A stretch of DNA of 64,000 nt from Acidimicrobiia bacterium (GTDB taxonomy: Bacteria; Actinomycetota; Acidimicrobiia; IMCC26256; JAOSJM01): the NCBI GenBank assembly GCA_027494165.1, contig JAOSJM010000001.1, positions 992,001 to 1,056,000 of the forward strand. The letters are read 5' to 3'. Made by a program: the position numbers and the translations under genes. Each line of letters opens with the position of its first letter. Position 1 is the stretch's first letter. Below the pieces are notes generated by a model. It made no database searches. It was not told the origin of the DNA and was given only the letters and a program-made list of their open reading frames with translations. Shown piece by piece: positions 1 through 11,392 of this stretch.

Positions 1-2415
<2,415 letters not shown>

Positions 2416-2430
2416 CCGTCGATCAGGGGG

Positions 2431-4191
2431 ATGCGCTCGGCTTCCCCGGTGAGCAGCCAGACTGGGCCGGTGGTCGGCACCCAGCTGCGGACCGAGCCGG
2501 CGCGCCCGGTCGGGGCGTCGCGACGGCGTGGCGTGCTGCGCCGGCCGCTCGTCGCCGGCACGGTCCTCGTCCTCGCGTACCTCGCGCTGTCCCTCGCCAA
2601 CCACCCCGAGGCCTACCTCGTCTCGGACGTCGGTGGGCGCGTGGCGACCGTCCGGGCCGCGGACCGCAACGGCGGGCTCGACGTGGACCTGGGCTACTGG
2701 GCCGAGGCCTTCGACCCCGACGGGACCCTCCACCCGATCGAGAACGCGGCGAAGGTCGGTGGCACCTGGGTCACCGCCGGCACGCTCCCCACCGTCCTCG
2801 CCGGGGTACCCCTGTGGCGGGTGGCCGGATACCGGGGCCTCCTGCTCCTCCCGATGGCGGGCTCCGTCCTGGCGGCCTTCGCGGCGCGGCGCCTCGCCGA
2901 CCGCCTCCGGCCGGGCGAGGGCTGGCTCGCCTTCTGGGTGGTGGGCCTCGCCTCTCCCGTCGCGCTGTACGCCCTCGACTTCTGGGACCACTCGCTGGGG
3001 CTGGGCCTGCTCGCCTGGGGCTTCGTCCTGGCCTTCGAGGTCGCGCGGGAGGGGCCCGGGTGGGGTCGGGTCGCCCTCTCGGGGCTCCTGCTGGGTGCGG
3101 CCGGGGTGCTGCGCACCGAAGCCCTCGTGTACGGCGCGGTGATCGTCTTCGCGTTGGTCGTCGGGACCCTCGCCCGGGATCGCCGCCTGGCGCGAGCAGC
3201 GGCCGTGGGGGCGGTCGTGGCGAGCTGCGCGGCCCTTCCCCTCGTCGCCAACGACGCGCTGGAGCGCGCCGTCCTCGGGGACTCGCTGCGGGCCGGTCGG
3301 ACCACGGCGTACGCGGAGGAGGCGGGCGACGCCGGTCTCTCCCGGCGGGTCGAGGTGGCGACCATCACCGGCCTCGGCCTGCACGGGACCCCCGGGGCGA
3401 GCCAGATGCTGGGCGCCGGGCTCCTCGTGCTCGTCGTCCTGGTGGCCGGGTGGGCGGGCACGGCCGAGGACCGGCTGGCCCGGCTGGCGGCGGTGGGCGT
3501 GGTGGGCCTCTACCTGTTGCGGATCGTGCTCGACCTCGGCTTCCTGCCGGGTCTCGTCGCCGCGACCCCTCTCGCGGGGGTCGGCCTGGCCCGGGGTTGG
3601 AGCACGCCGGACCGCCGGTTCGTCGCGCTGGTCGCGCTCGTCGCCCTCCCGCTGGTCTGGGCCGTCCAGCCGACGGAAGGTGTGGCGCCGGTCTGGGGAG
3701 CGCGGTACCTGCTGCTGTCGGGCCTGCTCCTCGGGGTCCTGGGGGTGGTCGCGCTGCGCGAGCTCCCGTCCTGGGCGCGGCTCGGCGGGATCGTGCTGGC
3801 CGCGGCGGTGACCGCGTCCGGCCTGGTGTGGATGTCGGTCCGGACCCACCAGGTCGCGGCGGCCGTCGAGGCCCTCGACCGCCGGCCGGAACCCGTGCTG
3901 GTCTCGAGGATCGGGCAGCTCTTCACCGAGGCCGGCGGCGTCTACGACGGGCAGCGATGGCTGCTCGCCACGTCCGCCGGCGAGCTCCGGGAGGCGCTCG
4001 CCGTGGTGGACGCCGCGGGGGAGGAGGAGATCGCCGTCGTCAGCCTCTCCGGCGGGGAGGCGCCCGCCGTGGCGGGGTTCTGTCCCGTCGGGACCGATCG
4101 GCTCCGCCTCGTGCTCGACGTGCGACTCGACGTCACGACGTACCGGGCGACCGCCGGGAGCTGCGGATCGGCGGTGGTCCACGATGGATGA
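2431..4191 (+). CDS. polytopic membrane protein, possible GT-C-type glycosyltransferase
   Basis: This 586-residue protein opens with about 35 basic and polar residues, followed by roughly ten hydrophobic segments. The first is near residues 38-56 and is followed by an acidic SDVGG loop. A soluble C-terminal tail of about 110 residues follows. The layout, with an acidic motif just after the first membrane helix, resembles lipid-linked-sugar-dependent GT-C enzymes of the GT39 or ArnT sort. I cannot identify a family, so function is inferred mainly from position. It heads a run of glycan genes, and its last 8 bp overlap the next methyltransferase start. The ATG follows a G-rich, weak ribosome site 15 bp after uvrA. 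Confidence 0.8.
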   Translation: MRSASPVSSQTGPVVGTQLRTEPARPVGASRRRGVLRRPLVAGTVLVLAYLALSLANHPEAYLVSDVGGRVATVRAADRNGGLDVDLGYWAEAFDPDGTLHPIENAAKVGGTWVTAGTLPTVLAGVPLWRVAGYRGLLLLPMAGSVLAAFAARRLADRLRPGEGWLAFWVVGLASPVALYALDFWDHSLGLGLLAWGFVLAFEVAREGPGWGRVALSGLLLGAAGVLRTEALVYGAVIVFALVVGTLARDRRLARAAAVGAVVASCAALPLVANDALERAVLGDSLRAGRTTAYAEEAGDAGLSRRVEVATITGLGLHGTPGASQMLGAGLLVLVVLVAGWAGTAEDRLARLAAVGVVGLYLLRIVLDLGFLPGLVAATPLAGVGLARGWSTPDRRFVALVALVALPLVWAVQPTEGVAPVWGARYLLLSGLLLGVLGVVALRELPSWARLGGIVLAAAVTASGLVWMSVRTHQVAAAVEALDRRPEPVLVSRIGQLFTEAGGVYDGQRWLLATSAGELREALAVVDAAGEEEIAVVSLSGGEAPAVAGFCPVGTDRLRLVLDVRLDVTTYRATAGSCGSAVVHDG

Positions 4192-4903
4192 CCCCTGGGA
4201 GCGCCACGCCGGCTGGTGGCAGGCCGGGTTCACCGGCGGGGCCGACCCGGAGTACGAGGAGCAGATCCTGCCCATGGCCCTCGAGCACCTGCGCGGCGCC
4301 CGGCGGGTGCTCGAGGTGGGCGCCGGCGAGGGCCAGGTGGCCCGGGCCGCACGGTCGGCCGGTGCCGGGCTCGTGGTCGGGGTGGAGCCGGCGACGGCCC
4401 AGGTGCGGACGGCCGTCGCGCGCGGGGGGGGCCCGCGCTTCCTCCGGGCGGTGGCCGACGCGCTGCCATTCCCCGACGGCAGCTTCGACGCCGTCGTGGC
4501 GTGCCTCGTCTTCGAGCACGTCGGGCCCTTCGAGGCGGCGATCGGCGAGGTGGCCCGGGTCCTCGAGCCGGGCGGCCGGTTCCTCCTGTTCCTCAACCAC
4601 CCGCTGCTCCAGGCACCCGACAGCGGCTGGGTCGACGACCACATCCTCGACGAGCAGTACTGGAGGGTGGGGCCGTACCTGCCCGAGGACCGGCGTGACG
4701 AGGAGATCTCCCCGGGGGTGACGCTGCCGTTCTGGCACCGGCCCCTGAGCCGCTACGTGAACGCGCTCGTCGAGCGGGGGCTGGTGATCCGGCGGATGGA
4801 CGAGCCCGCGCCACCCCCCGGCTTCGTGGCGAGGGCACCGGAGTACCGCGAGGCGGTCACGATCCCCCGCCTCCTCTTCCTTCGCGCGCAGCGCGCGAGC
4901 TGA
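4184..4903 (+). CDS. class I SAM-dependent methyltransferase
   Basis: A 239-residue methyltransferase of the Methyltransf_11 kind. The glycine-rich SAM loop is VLEVGAGEG near residue 40, and the post-II motif DALPFPDGSFDAVV lies near residues 90-104. The later EVARVLEPGGRFLLF strand completes the Rossmann core. The ATG overlaps the stop of the upstream membrane-protein gene by 8 bp, so the two are probably translationally coupled. The substrate is not evident. In this setting a lipid-linked sugar or glycan intermediate is the likeliest acceptor, but that rests on neighbourhood only. Confidence 0.88.
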   Translation: MDDPWERHAGWWQAGFTGGADPEYEEQILPMALEHLRGARRVLEVGAGEGQVARAARSAGAGLVVGVEPATAQVRTAVARGGGPRFLRAVADALPFPDGSFDAVVACLVFEHVGPFEAAIGEVARVLEPGGRFLLFLNHPLLQAPDSGWVDDHILDEQYWRVGPYLPEDRRDEEISPGVTLPFWHRPLSRYVNALVERGLVIRRMDEPAPPPGFVARAPEYREAVTIPRLLFLRAQRAS

Positions 4904-4936
4904 CCGGAGCTCCTCTCGCGCGCCCGAAAACGTGCC

Positions 4937-4942
4937 GATAAT
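4937..4942 (+). promoter_or_regulatory. putative -10 element before the sugar transferase
   Basis: GATAAT stands in the 80-bp gap between the methyltransferase stop and the sugar-transferase start, 42 bp before the ATG. It matches a sigma-70 -10 box. No clear -35 hexamer sits at the right distance. This is the only obvious spacer inside the glycan cluster, so a secondary promoter here is plausible but weakly supported. Confidence 0.35.
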
Positions 4943-4983
4943 GGGCATACGGGGCTCACGGTGGCCAGGAGGAGGGAACGGCG

Positions 4984-6300
4984 ATGCGGCGCCTGGCGCG
5001 TCCCATGCTCTACCTGGGCACCGCGGCGGCCGTCGTCGGTCTCGGCAAGGTCCACGCGGTGCTCCACGGGTACGACTACACGGCGTCGTCGCGCTTCGCC
5101 TGGTCCTTCGCCTACGTCGGGGTCCTGGGCCTCGCCGCCTACGGGCTCGGGCTGCCCGACCTGCCCCGGCGCCGCAGCGCCGTCCTGACCGCCTCGGCGG
5201 CGGCGGGCTCGGGCGCGCTCAGCATCTCGGCGGTGCAGCTCGTCGCGGGGGACGCGCTCCTGCCCCGCTTCGTGGTGTTCGGGGCCGCCGCGATCCTCGT
5301 TCCGTGGTTCGTGCTGACGTCGCGGGTGGCGTCGGACGCGGACGCCCGCGCCCGCGAGCGGGACCGGGTGCTGCTCGTCGGGGGGCCGGTCGACGAGGAG
5401 ATCCTGCGCGACGAGCTCGACGAGGCACCGGAGCGGCCGGCCCAGCTCGTGGCGGTCGTGGGCCTCGCGGCGGCCCGTCCCCGGCGGCCCGGGGAGGAGC
5501 CGCTCGTGGACCGGGCCATCGACGCGGACGTGACCGTGGTCGTCCTCGGCCGGGCGGCCCAGGAGGATCCGGGCGTGGTGGCCCAGGCGGCCGTGCTCCA
5601 CGAGTCCGGGGTCCGGGTGCGTTCCGTGTCGAGGTTCTACGAGGAGTGGCTGGGCAAGCTTCCCGTCGCGGAGCTCGAGCGCGTCTCGCTGATGTTCGAC
5701 ATCAGCGAGCTCCACGGGGCCACGTACGCCCGGCTCAAGCGCCTCCTCGACGTGGGTGCGGGCCTGGCCGGCGGCGTCGCGCTCGTGGTGTGCCTGCCGT
5801 TCGTCGTCGCCGGCGACCTCGTCGCCAACCGGGGACCCCTCCTGTACCGCCAGCGGCGCGTGGGCCGCGACGGAAGGCGGTTCGAGATCCTCAAGTTCCG
5901 GACCATGCGACCCGCCGGCCCCGGAGGGAGCGAGTGGACGGCCGCCGACGACCCGCGCGTGACCCCGTTCGGGAGGTTCCTCCGCCGCACCCACCTCGAC
6001 GAGCTGCCCCAGGTGGTCAACGTCCTGCGGGGCGACCTCTCCATCGTCGGACCCCGCCCCGAGCAGCCGCAGTACGTGGAGGAGCTCGAGGAGAAGATCC
6101 CCTACTACCGCCTCCGGCACCTCGTCCGGCCCGGGCTCACCGGCTGGGCGCAGGTGAAGTTCCACTACGGCGGCTGCACCGAGGACGCGACGGAGAAGCT
6201 CCAGTACGAGTTCTGGTACCTGCGGCACCAGTCGTTGGCCCTGGACCTGCGCATCATGGGCCGCACGATCCGCAGCGTGCTCGGGAGAGGGGGGCGATGA
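4984..6300 (+). CDS. polyprenyl-phosphate sugar-1-phosphate transferase (WcaJ/WbaP type)
   Basis: Starts glycan assembly by moving a sugar-1-phosphate from a nucleotide sugar to a membrane polyprenyl phosphate. The 438-residue protein has four N-terminal hydrophobic segments, a central CoA-binding-like region (residues ~120-230), and the C-terminal bacterial sugar transferase domain. That domain begins at RLKRLLDVG near residue 250, with FEILKFRTM, the LDELPQ and SIVGPRP signature motifs, and RPGLTGWAQV. The ATG has a strong AGGAGG just upstream. Its stop overlaps the next ATG (ATGA). Presence of this initiating enzyme marks the cluster as capsule or exopolysaccharide-like. Sugar specificity cannot be read from sequence alone. 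Confidence 0.95.
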   Translation: MRRLARPMLYLGTAAAVVGLGKVHAVLHGYDYTASSRFAWSFAYVGVLGLAAYGLGLPDLPRRRSAVLTASAAAGSGALSISAVQLVAGDALLPRFVVFGAAAILVPWFVLTSRVASDADARARERDRVLLVGGPVDEEILRDELDEAPERPAQLVAVVGLAAARPRRPGEEPLVDRAIDADVTVVVLGRAAQEDPGVVAQAAVLHESGVRVRSVSRFYEEWLGKLPVAELERVSLMFDISELHGATYARLKRLLDVGAGLAGGVALVVCLPFVVAGDLVANRGPLLYRQRRVGRDGRRFEILKFRTMRPAGPGGSEWTAADDPRVTPFGRFLRRTHLDELPQVVNVLRGDLSIVGPRPEQPQYVEELEEKIPYYRLRHLVRPGLTGWAQVKFHYGGCTEDATEKLQYEFWYLRHQSLALDLRIMGRTIRSVLGRGGR

Positions 6301-6923
6301 AGCTCGCCGAGCTCCGCTCCGCGGCGTACTACCGGCTGTTCTCCGTGGACGGCCTGCTGCGGCGGATCAGCGATCCGGGTACGAGGATCCTCGACGTGGG
6401 CTGCTCCGACGGGCGGGGGAGCGCGGTCCTGGGCGCCTGGCGCGCCGACGGGGTCGACGTCCACCGGCCGGCGCTCGAGCACGCACGGAGGCTCGGCCGT
6501 CGCGGTCGCGTGGTGCAGGCCGACGTGCGATGGCTGCCGTTCCGCGACCGTGCGTACGACGTCGTCGTGGCCCTCGACCTCGTCGAGCACCTCGACAAGC
6601 CCGACGCGGTGGCCCTGCTGGGCGAGCTGGAACGGGTCGCCCGGAGCACGGTGGTCGTGGTGACCCCGTCCGGCTTCCTGCCCCAGCCCGCCACGGCCGA
6701 CGAGCCGTGGCAGGAGCACCGGTGCGGGTTCGAGGCCGAGGAGCTCGCCGGGCTCGGGTACTCGGTCCGGGGCCTCGGAGGCCCCGCGGCCCTGCGTCGT
6801 GACCGCGGCGCGTTCAGGTTCGGGATCCTCGGTCAGGCTGCCGGCCTCCTGGCGGCACCATGGGCGCGGCGGCGTCCCGACCACGCGTTCGCGCTCGTCG
6901 CCGTCAAGTCGGCCGGTGTCTGA
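6297..6923 (+). CDS. class I SAM-dependent methyltransferase
   Basis: A 208-residue methyltransferase. The SAM loop ILDVGCSDGRG lies near residue 30, and the hydrophobic strand VVALDLVEHLDKPD near residues 85-98. It starts with an ATGA overlap on the sugar transferase and ends in an 8-bp overlap with the flippase start, so it belongs to the same transcript. It is more compact than the first methyltransferase in the cluster and shares only the general fold. Modification of a glycan or its lipid carrier is inferred from context. Confidence 0.88.
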   Translation: MKLAELRSAAYYRLFSVDGLLRRISDPGTRILDVGCSDGRGSAVLGAWRADGVDVHRPALEHARRLGRRGRVVQADVRWLPFRDRAYDVVVALDLVEHLDKPDAVALLGELERVARSTVVVVTPSGFLPQPATADEPWQEHRCGFEAEELAGLGYSVRGLGGPAALRRDRGAFRFGILGQAAGLLAAPWARRRPDHAFALVAVKSAGV

Positions 6924-9151
6924 GCGCACCCCACCGACGTTCCGTGCCTTCCTCGGCGCGGCGGGTCGCCTGGCGCTCGGCCGGCAGGCCGCCGGCCTGC
7001 TCTTCATCGCGGCGACGCTCGTGCTCCCGAACCTCACCGACGCGCGCACGGTGGAGGCCTTCGTCTGGGCGTACTACGCGATGTTGGTCCTCACGTCGGT
7101 GTTCGGGCTCGGGCTGGAGCGGGTCGCCGGTGTCGCCGTCGCACAGCAGGGGGAGGGGCCGACGGCGTCGATCGGGCCCCTCGTCGTCCTCCGCCTCGCC
7201 TCCGTTCCCGTGCAGGCGCTCGGGCTGCTGGCGCTGTACCGCTTCGTCGGCGTCACGCTCCCCACCGGCGCCTGGTGGGCGAGCCTCGTCTGGATCGTCG
7301 CCGCGGAGCTCCAGGTCGTCGCGTTCGGTGGCTTGCGCGTCAAGGGGAACCGGACCTTCGAGCCCCGGCTCTACGTGGGTATGCGCGCCGGGCAGTGCGT
7401 GGGCCTGCTGCTGCTCGCGGCGAGCGGGTTCGGGGCGACGGCCCTCGTGGGCCTCGTCGCGCTCCTCGAGGTCGTCGCGGCGGGGGTGGGCCCTGCGGGA
7501 GCTCCTGGGTCGATGGCGTCTCGCGGGGCCGGTCCGGGGCCTGGCGTGGCGCGAGATCGCGTCGTTCTCGGCCATCGAGCTGGTGGCGCTCGCCTACCTC
7601 AGGGCCGACGTGCTGCTGGTCGGCCGCATGCTGGGCCCGGAGGTGGGCGCGGCCTACGGGCTCGCGTACCGCATCGTCGACGGGCTGAACGGGCTCCAGG
7701 GCGGGGTGAGCCTCTGGCTGTTCGCCGAGACGCTCCGGGGGCGCGAGGGAGGGGACAGCCCCGGCGGGATCCGCGGGCGCTCGCTGCGCGTGATCCCCCG
7801 CGTCGCCGCGCTGGTGTGCGTGGTCCTGATCGGTGGCGCGGGGCTCCTCGGTCGAGCCGTGCCGGACCTGCGGGGCACCGTGCCGGCGTTGCGGCTGCTC
7901 CTCGTGTCCCTCCCCCTGTTCGTCGTCAGCAGCGTCGAGCTCCACTTCCGCTCGGCCCGTGGTCGCTACCGCGAGGTCCTCGTCGCCGGGTCGGCGGCGC
8001 TGGCCGCGAACGTCGTCCTCGTCCTGTGGCTCGTCGACGCCCACGGTCTGGAGGGCGCGGCCTGGGCCCTGCTGGTGTCGGAGGGGATCCAGGCGGTGCT
8101 CCTGGTCGCGATGTCGGGCCGGGCGGAACGGGCCCTGGTGGGTGGCGCGGCGTGGCGGTCGGCGACGTGGACCGGGCTGCTCCTCGCCGTCGCCGTCGCG
8201 CTGAACGCCGGATCACCGGGGGTCGCCGCCGTCGCGGGGCCGGTCCTGGGCCTCGTGGTGCTCGGCGGCGCGCTCCGGGACCGGGCCTCCGTGCCGAGGG
8301 TGCCCGCGACGACGAGGGCACCGGAGGCGGGGCACGGCGGCGGCGGGGCGGAGTCCCCGGCGTCCCGTGAGAGCGCCGGCACCGTGGCCGGAGGGGATCC
8401 CCGGGTGAGCGTCGTGATCCTGTCCTGGAACGACGGGGAGCTGCTCGAGCGCTCGGTGGGGTCGGCGCTCTCCTCGAGGGGCGCGCGCGTGGAGGTCGTG
8501 GTCGTCGACAACGGCTCCAGCCCGCCGGTCGGGATCGTGGCGGGCGAGCAGGTGCGCGTGATCCGCAACGAGCGGAACCGTGGGGTCGCCGCCGCCCGCA
8601 ACCAGGGGTTCGCCGCGACGTCCCACGAGCTCGTCTGCTTCCTCGACAGCGACGCCTGCCTCGTTCCCGACGCGCTCTCCCTCATGGCCCGAGCCCTGGC
8701 TGCCGACCCCACGATCGCGCTGGCGGCGCCCGTGTTCCGGGGACAGGAGCCGGAGGACAGCGCAGGGCGCGCGCCCACGCTCGGGCGGAAGGTCCTGCGC
8801 CTCGCCGGCGCCAGAGCCGACTACGAGAGCGCGGGGCAGGACGGGGACGCGCCGTCCTGGGACGTCGACTTCGCCATCGGGGCGTGCCAGCTCGTCCGGC
8901 GGGAGGCGTTCGCGGCGGTGGGAGGGCTCGACGAGTCGTTCTTCTACGGGCCCGAGGACGTGGACTTCTGCCTGAGGCTGCGCGAGGCGGGGTGGCGCGT
9001 CGTCCAGGTCCGGGGCGCGGAGTGCGACCATCCGCCCCGGCGTCGCTTCCGGCGGATCGTCAGCCGCCGGGGGCTGGCCCACGCGTGGGCGGTGGTACGG
9101 CACCTCTGGCGCCACCGCGGCTTCCGGCGCCGGATGAGGGCGCGGGCGTGA
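6916..9151 (+). CDS. polysaccharide flippase apparently fused to a GT2 glycosyltransferase (frame break inside)
   Basis: The N-terminal ~450 residues form a Wzx/MATE-like polytopic protein that would flip lipid-linked glycan across the membrane. After a Gly/Ser/Ala-rich linker (bases ~8300-8400) the same frame enters a GT2 glycosyltransferase: VSVVILSWND, VVVDNGSS, the metal-binding FLDSD, and a late GPEDVDFCLRL. The reading frame changes at the G run 7482-7486. One extra G, or two missing, restores continuity, so this looks like a sequence error. The fusion itself could be artificial. Another frame has a stop at 8368-8370, and a GTG at 8405 would start a free GT2. The chosen GTG at 6916 overlaps the previous stop. 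Confidence 0.8.
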
Positions 9152-10080
9152 CCGGGCGTCTCGACGTGGTCGTCGTCGCGTACGGCTCGGCGGGCGCGAT
9201 CGCGGCCCGGGTCGAGGACGCACGGCGCCTCCCGGGTGTCGGCCGGGTCGTCGTGGTGGACCACGGCTCCGACGGGAGCGGCGATCTCGCCCGGGCGGCG
9301 GGAGCCGTCGTGATCGCGGACCCGTCCAACCCCGGCTTCGGATCCGGCCACAACCGGGGCGTGGCCGCCACGGACGCGCCGTACGTGCTGCTGCTCAACC
9401 CGGACGCGGTGCCCGACGAGGAGGGGGTCTGCGAGGGCCTCGCCGTGCTGGACTCCCGGGCCGACGTCGCCGCGGTCCAGGGCGTGATCGTGGGAGCGAC
9501 CACGGGAGCACCCGAGAGGAGCCAGGGCGTCGCGGTCGGCCCGCTCCACCTGCTGGGCCGGGCTCTCCACGCCCGCGGGCTCCTCCGGTTCCCGTGGGTC
9601 CGCCGCCTGGCGCGACGTCTGGGGCCGCTCGCCGACCACGTGGATCGGGTGCCGTGCGGCCCGAGGGAGGTCGAGGCCCTCGCGGCCACGGTCCTCCTCG
9701 TGCGGCGGGCCGCGTTCGAGGAGGTGGGTGGCTTCGACGAGACGTTCTTCCTCTACGGAGAGGATCTCGACCTGTGCCGGCGCCTCGGGCAGGCGGGCTG
9801 GAAGCTGGTGGCGCTGCCCGGCCGGTGGGCGACCCACGCGAGCGGGGGCTCGGCGGAGTCGGGCTGGCGGCGGGAGCTCGAGTGGTGGCGGGGGACGATG
9901 AGGTTCGCCGCGTACTGGTGGGGACGGGCCGCCTGGGCCGTGTCGCTGCTCGCCGCGTGCATCCCCTGGATCGAGCTCTCCGTCACCCGTCCGCGCGGAT
10001 CCGGTGAGGCGGCCCGCGCCCTGCTGCTGGAACCCCTCGCGGCACGGCGCCGGCGGCACCGGGCCCCTCGGGTCAGGTGA
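9148..10080 (+). CDS. GT2 family glycosyltransferase (rhamnosyltransferase-like)
   Basis: A 310-residue cytoplasmic-face transferase adding one sugar to a growing lipid-linked glycan. N-terminal LDVVVVAYGS begins the nucleotide-binding fold, with VVVVDHGSDGS near residue 35. The metal-binding motif is LLLNPDA near residue 85. The acceptor-side motif FLYGEDLDLCRR lies near residue 205, typical of the dTDP-rhamnosyltransferase-like GT2 subgroup. It starts in a GTGA overlap with the flippase-GT2 gene. Its last 8 bp overlap the 3' end of nadA on the opposite strand. The exact donor sugar is unknown. Confidence 0.92.
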   Translation: MTGRLDVVVVAYGSAGAIAARVEDARRLPGVGRVVVVDHGSDGSGDLARAAGAVVIADPSNPGFGSGHNRGVAATDAPYVLLLNPDAVPDEEGVCEGLAVLDSRADVAAVQGVIVGATTGAPERSQGVAVGPLHLLGRALHARGLLRFPWVRRLARRLGPLADHVDRVPCGPREVEALAATVLLVRRAAFEEVGGFDETFFLYGEDLDLCRRLGQAGWKLVALPGRWATHASGGSAESGWRRELEWWRGTMRFAAYWWGRAAWAVSLLAACIPWIELSVTRPRGSGEAARALLLEPLAARRRRHRAPRVR

Positions 10081-11167
10081 TCTCCAGCATCCGCCGGAGG
10101 GCCACCCGGGCCCACTCGGCGGTGCGCTCGTCGACCACGATCCGGTTGACGACCTCTCCCCGCACCAGGTGCTCGAGGGCCCAGGCCAGGTGGGGCGGGT
10201 CGATCCGGAACATGGTCGAGCACGGGCAGACGAGCGGGTCCAGCGACACCACGGTCCGGTCGGGGTGCTCCTTCGCCATGCGGGCCACCATGTGGATCTC
10301 GGTCCCGATCCCGAGCTCGGTCCCCGGCGGGGACTGCTCGACGAGGGCGAGGATGCGCTCGGTCGAACCGACGTGGTCGGCGAGCTCGACGACCTCGGCC
10401 GCGCACTCGGGGTGGACGATCACGATCCCGTCGGGGTGCTCCTGCCGGAAGGCGGTGACGTGCTCGGGCCGGAACCGCTGGTGGACGGAGCAGTGCCCCC
10501 GCCAGAGCAGGAACGTCGCCTCCTTGACCTCACGCTCCTCGAGCCCACCCTGGTCGAGGTGGGGGTCCCAGACCGGCATGTCGGCCTCGCGGAAGCCCAT
10601 GGCCCGGGCGGTGTTGCGCCCGAGGTGCTGGTCGGGGAAGAACAGGACCCGGTCGCCGCGGGCCAGGGCCCACTCGATCACGGCCGCGGCGTTCGACGAG
10701 GTGCAGACGGCGCCGCCGTGCTCGCCCACGAAGGCCTTGAGGGCGGCCGACGAGTTCATGTAGGTGATGGGGACGACCCGGTCGACGTCGACGACGCCGG
10801 CGAGGTGCTCCCAGCACTCCTCGACCTGCTCGAGGTCGGCCATGTCGGCCATCGAGCACCCGGCGTTCAGGTCGGGGAGCACGACCCGCTGGTGCGGGCC
10901 GGTGAGGATGTCGGCCGACTCGGCCATGAAGTGGACGCCGCAGAACACGATGTCGGTGGCCCGGTCGTCCTCGGCCGCGAAGCGGGCCAGCTTGAAGGAG
11001 TCGCCCCGGGCGTCGGCCCAGCGGATCACCTCGTCACGCTGGTAGTGGTGCCCGAGGATCAGCAGCCGCGGCCCGAGGGCCTCCTTGGCGGCACGGATCC
11101 ACTCGTCGAGCTCGCCGGGGGTCGCGAGGGTGTAGCGGTCCGGCAGGGGGGCCTGGAGACGGAGCAT
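10073..11167 (-). CDS. nadA: NadA, quinolinate synthase
   Basis: Condenses iminoaspartate with dihydroxyacetone phosphate to quinolinate in de novo NAD synthesis, using a 4Fe-4S cluster. The 364-residue protein has the three-domain NadA pattern: LILGHHYQRDEV near residue 40, VFCGVHFMAESA, the first cluster cysteine in NAGCSMAD near residue 103, TYMNSSAALKA, HPEC near residue 255, GTEIHMV, and the last cysteines in LVCPCSTMF near residue 320. The ATG follows a good GGAGG site. It stands alone, with no nadB or nadC beside it, converging on the glycan cluster with an 8-bp overlap at the stops. Confidence 0.97.
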   Translation of the reverse strand: MLRLQAPLPDRYTLATPGELDEWIRAAKEALGPRLLILGHHYQRDEVIRWADARGDSFKLARFAAEDDRATDIVFCGVHFMAESADILTGPHQRVVLPDLNAGCSMADMADLEQVEECWEHLAGVVDVDRVVPITYMNSSAALKAFVGEHGGAVCTSSNAAAVIEWALARGDRVLFFPDQHLGRNTARAMGFREADMPVWDPHLDQGGLEEREVKEATFLLWRGHCSVHQRFRPEHVTAFRQEHPDGIVIVHPECAAEVVELADHVGSTERILALVEQSPPGTELGIGTEIHMVARMAKEHPDRTVVSLDPLVCPCSTMFRIDPPHLAWALEHLVRGEVVNRIVVDERTAEWARVALRRMLEIT

Positions 11168-11392
11168 CGGGTTGTCCTCCCTGAGGGAGCAGGCCCCGGT
11201 GATGGCCGGCGGGGACAGCCTGGTCGCCCACCGCGGGGTTGTCGGCCCCGGAGCCGAGATGTGTGCCGGAGTACCAGGCCGGCACGATCCAGGGTACCGC
11301 GCGCAGGAGGGTCGGGACGCCACCGGGTGACGCAGGGCACGCGAGGTCCCACGCGGCGCGGGGGACGGGCCCGGAGGGGCGAGAATGGGGGC

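Noticed and set aside
10004..11392. Long rightward open frame continuing upstream of uvrC
   Set aside because: It is antisense to nadA, whose motifs are unmistakable on the minus strand. UvrC family similarity starts only at 11393.
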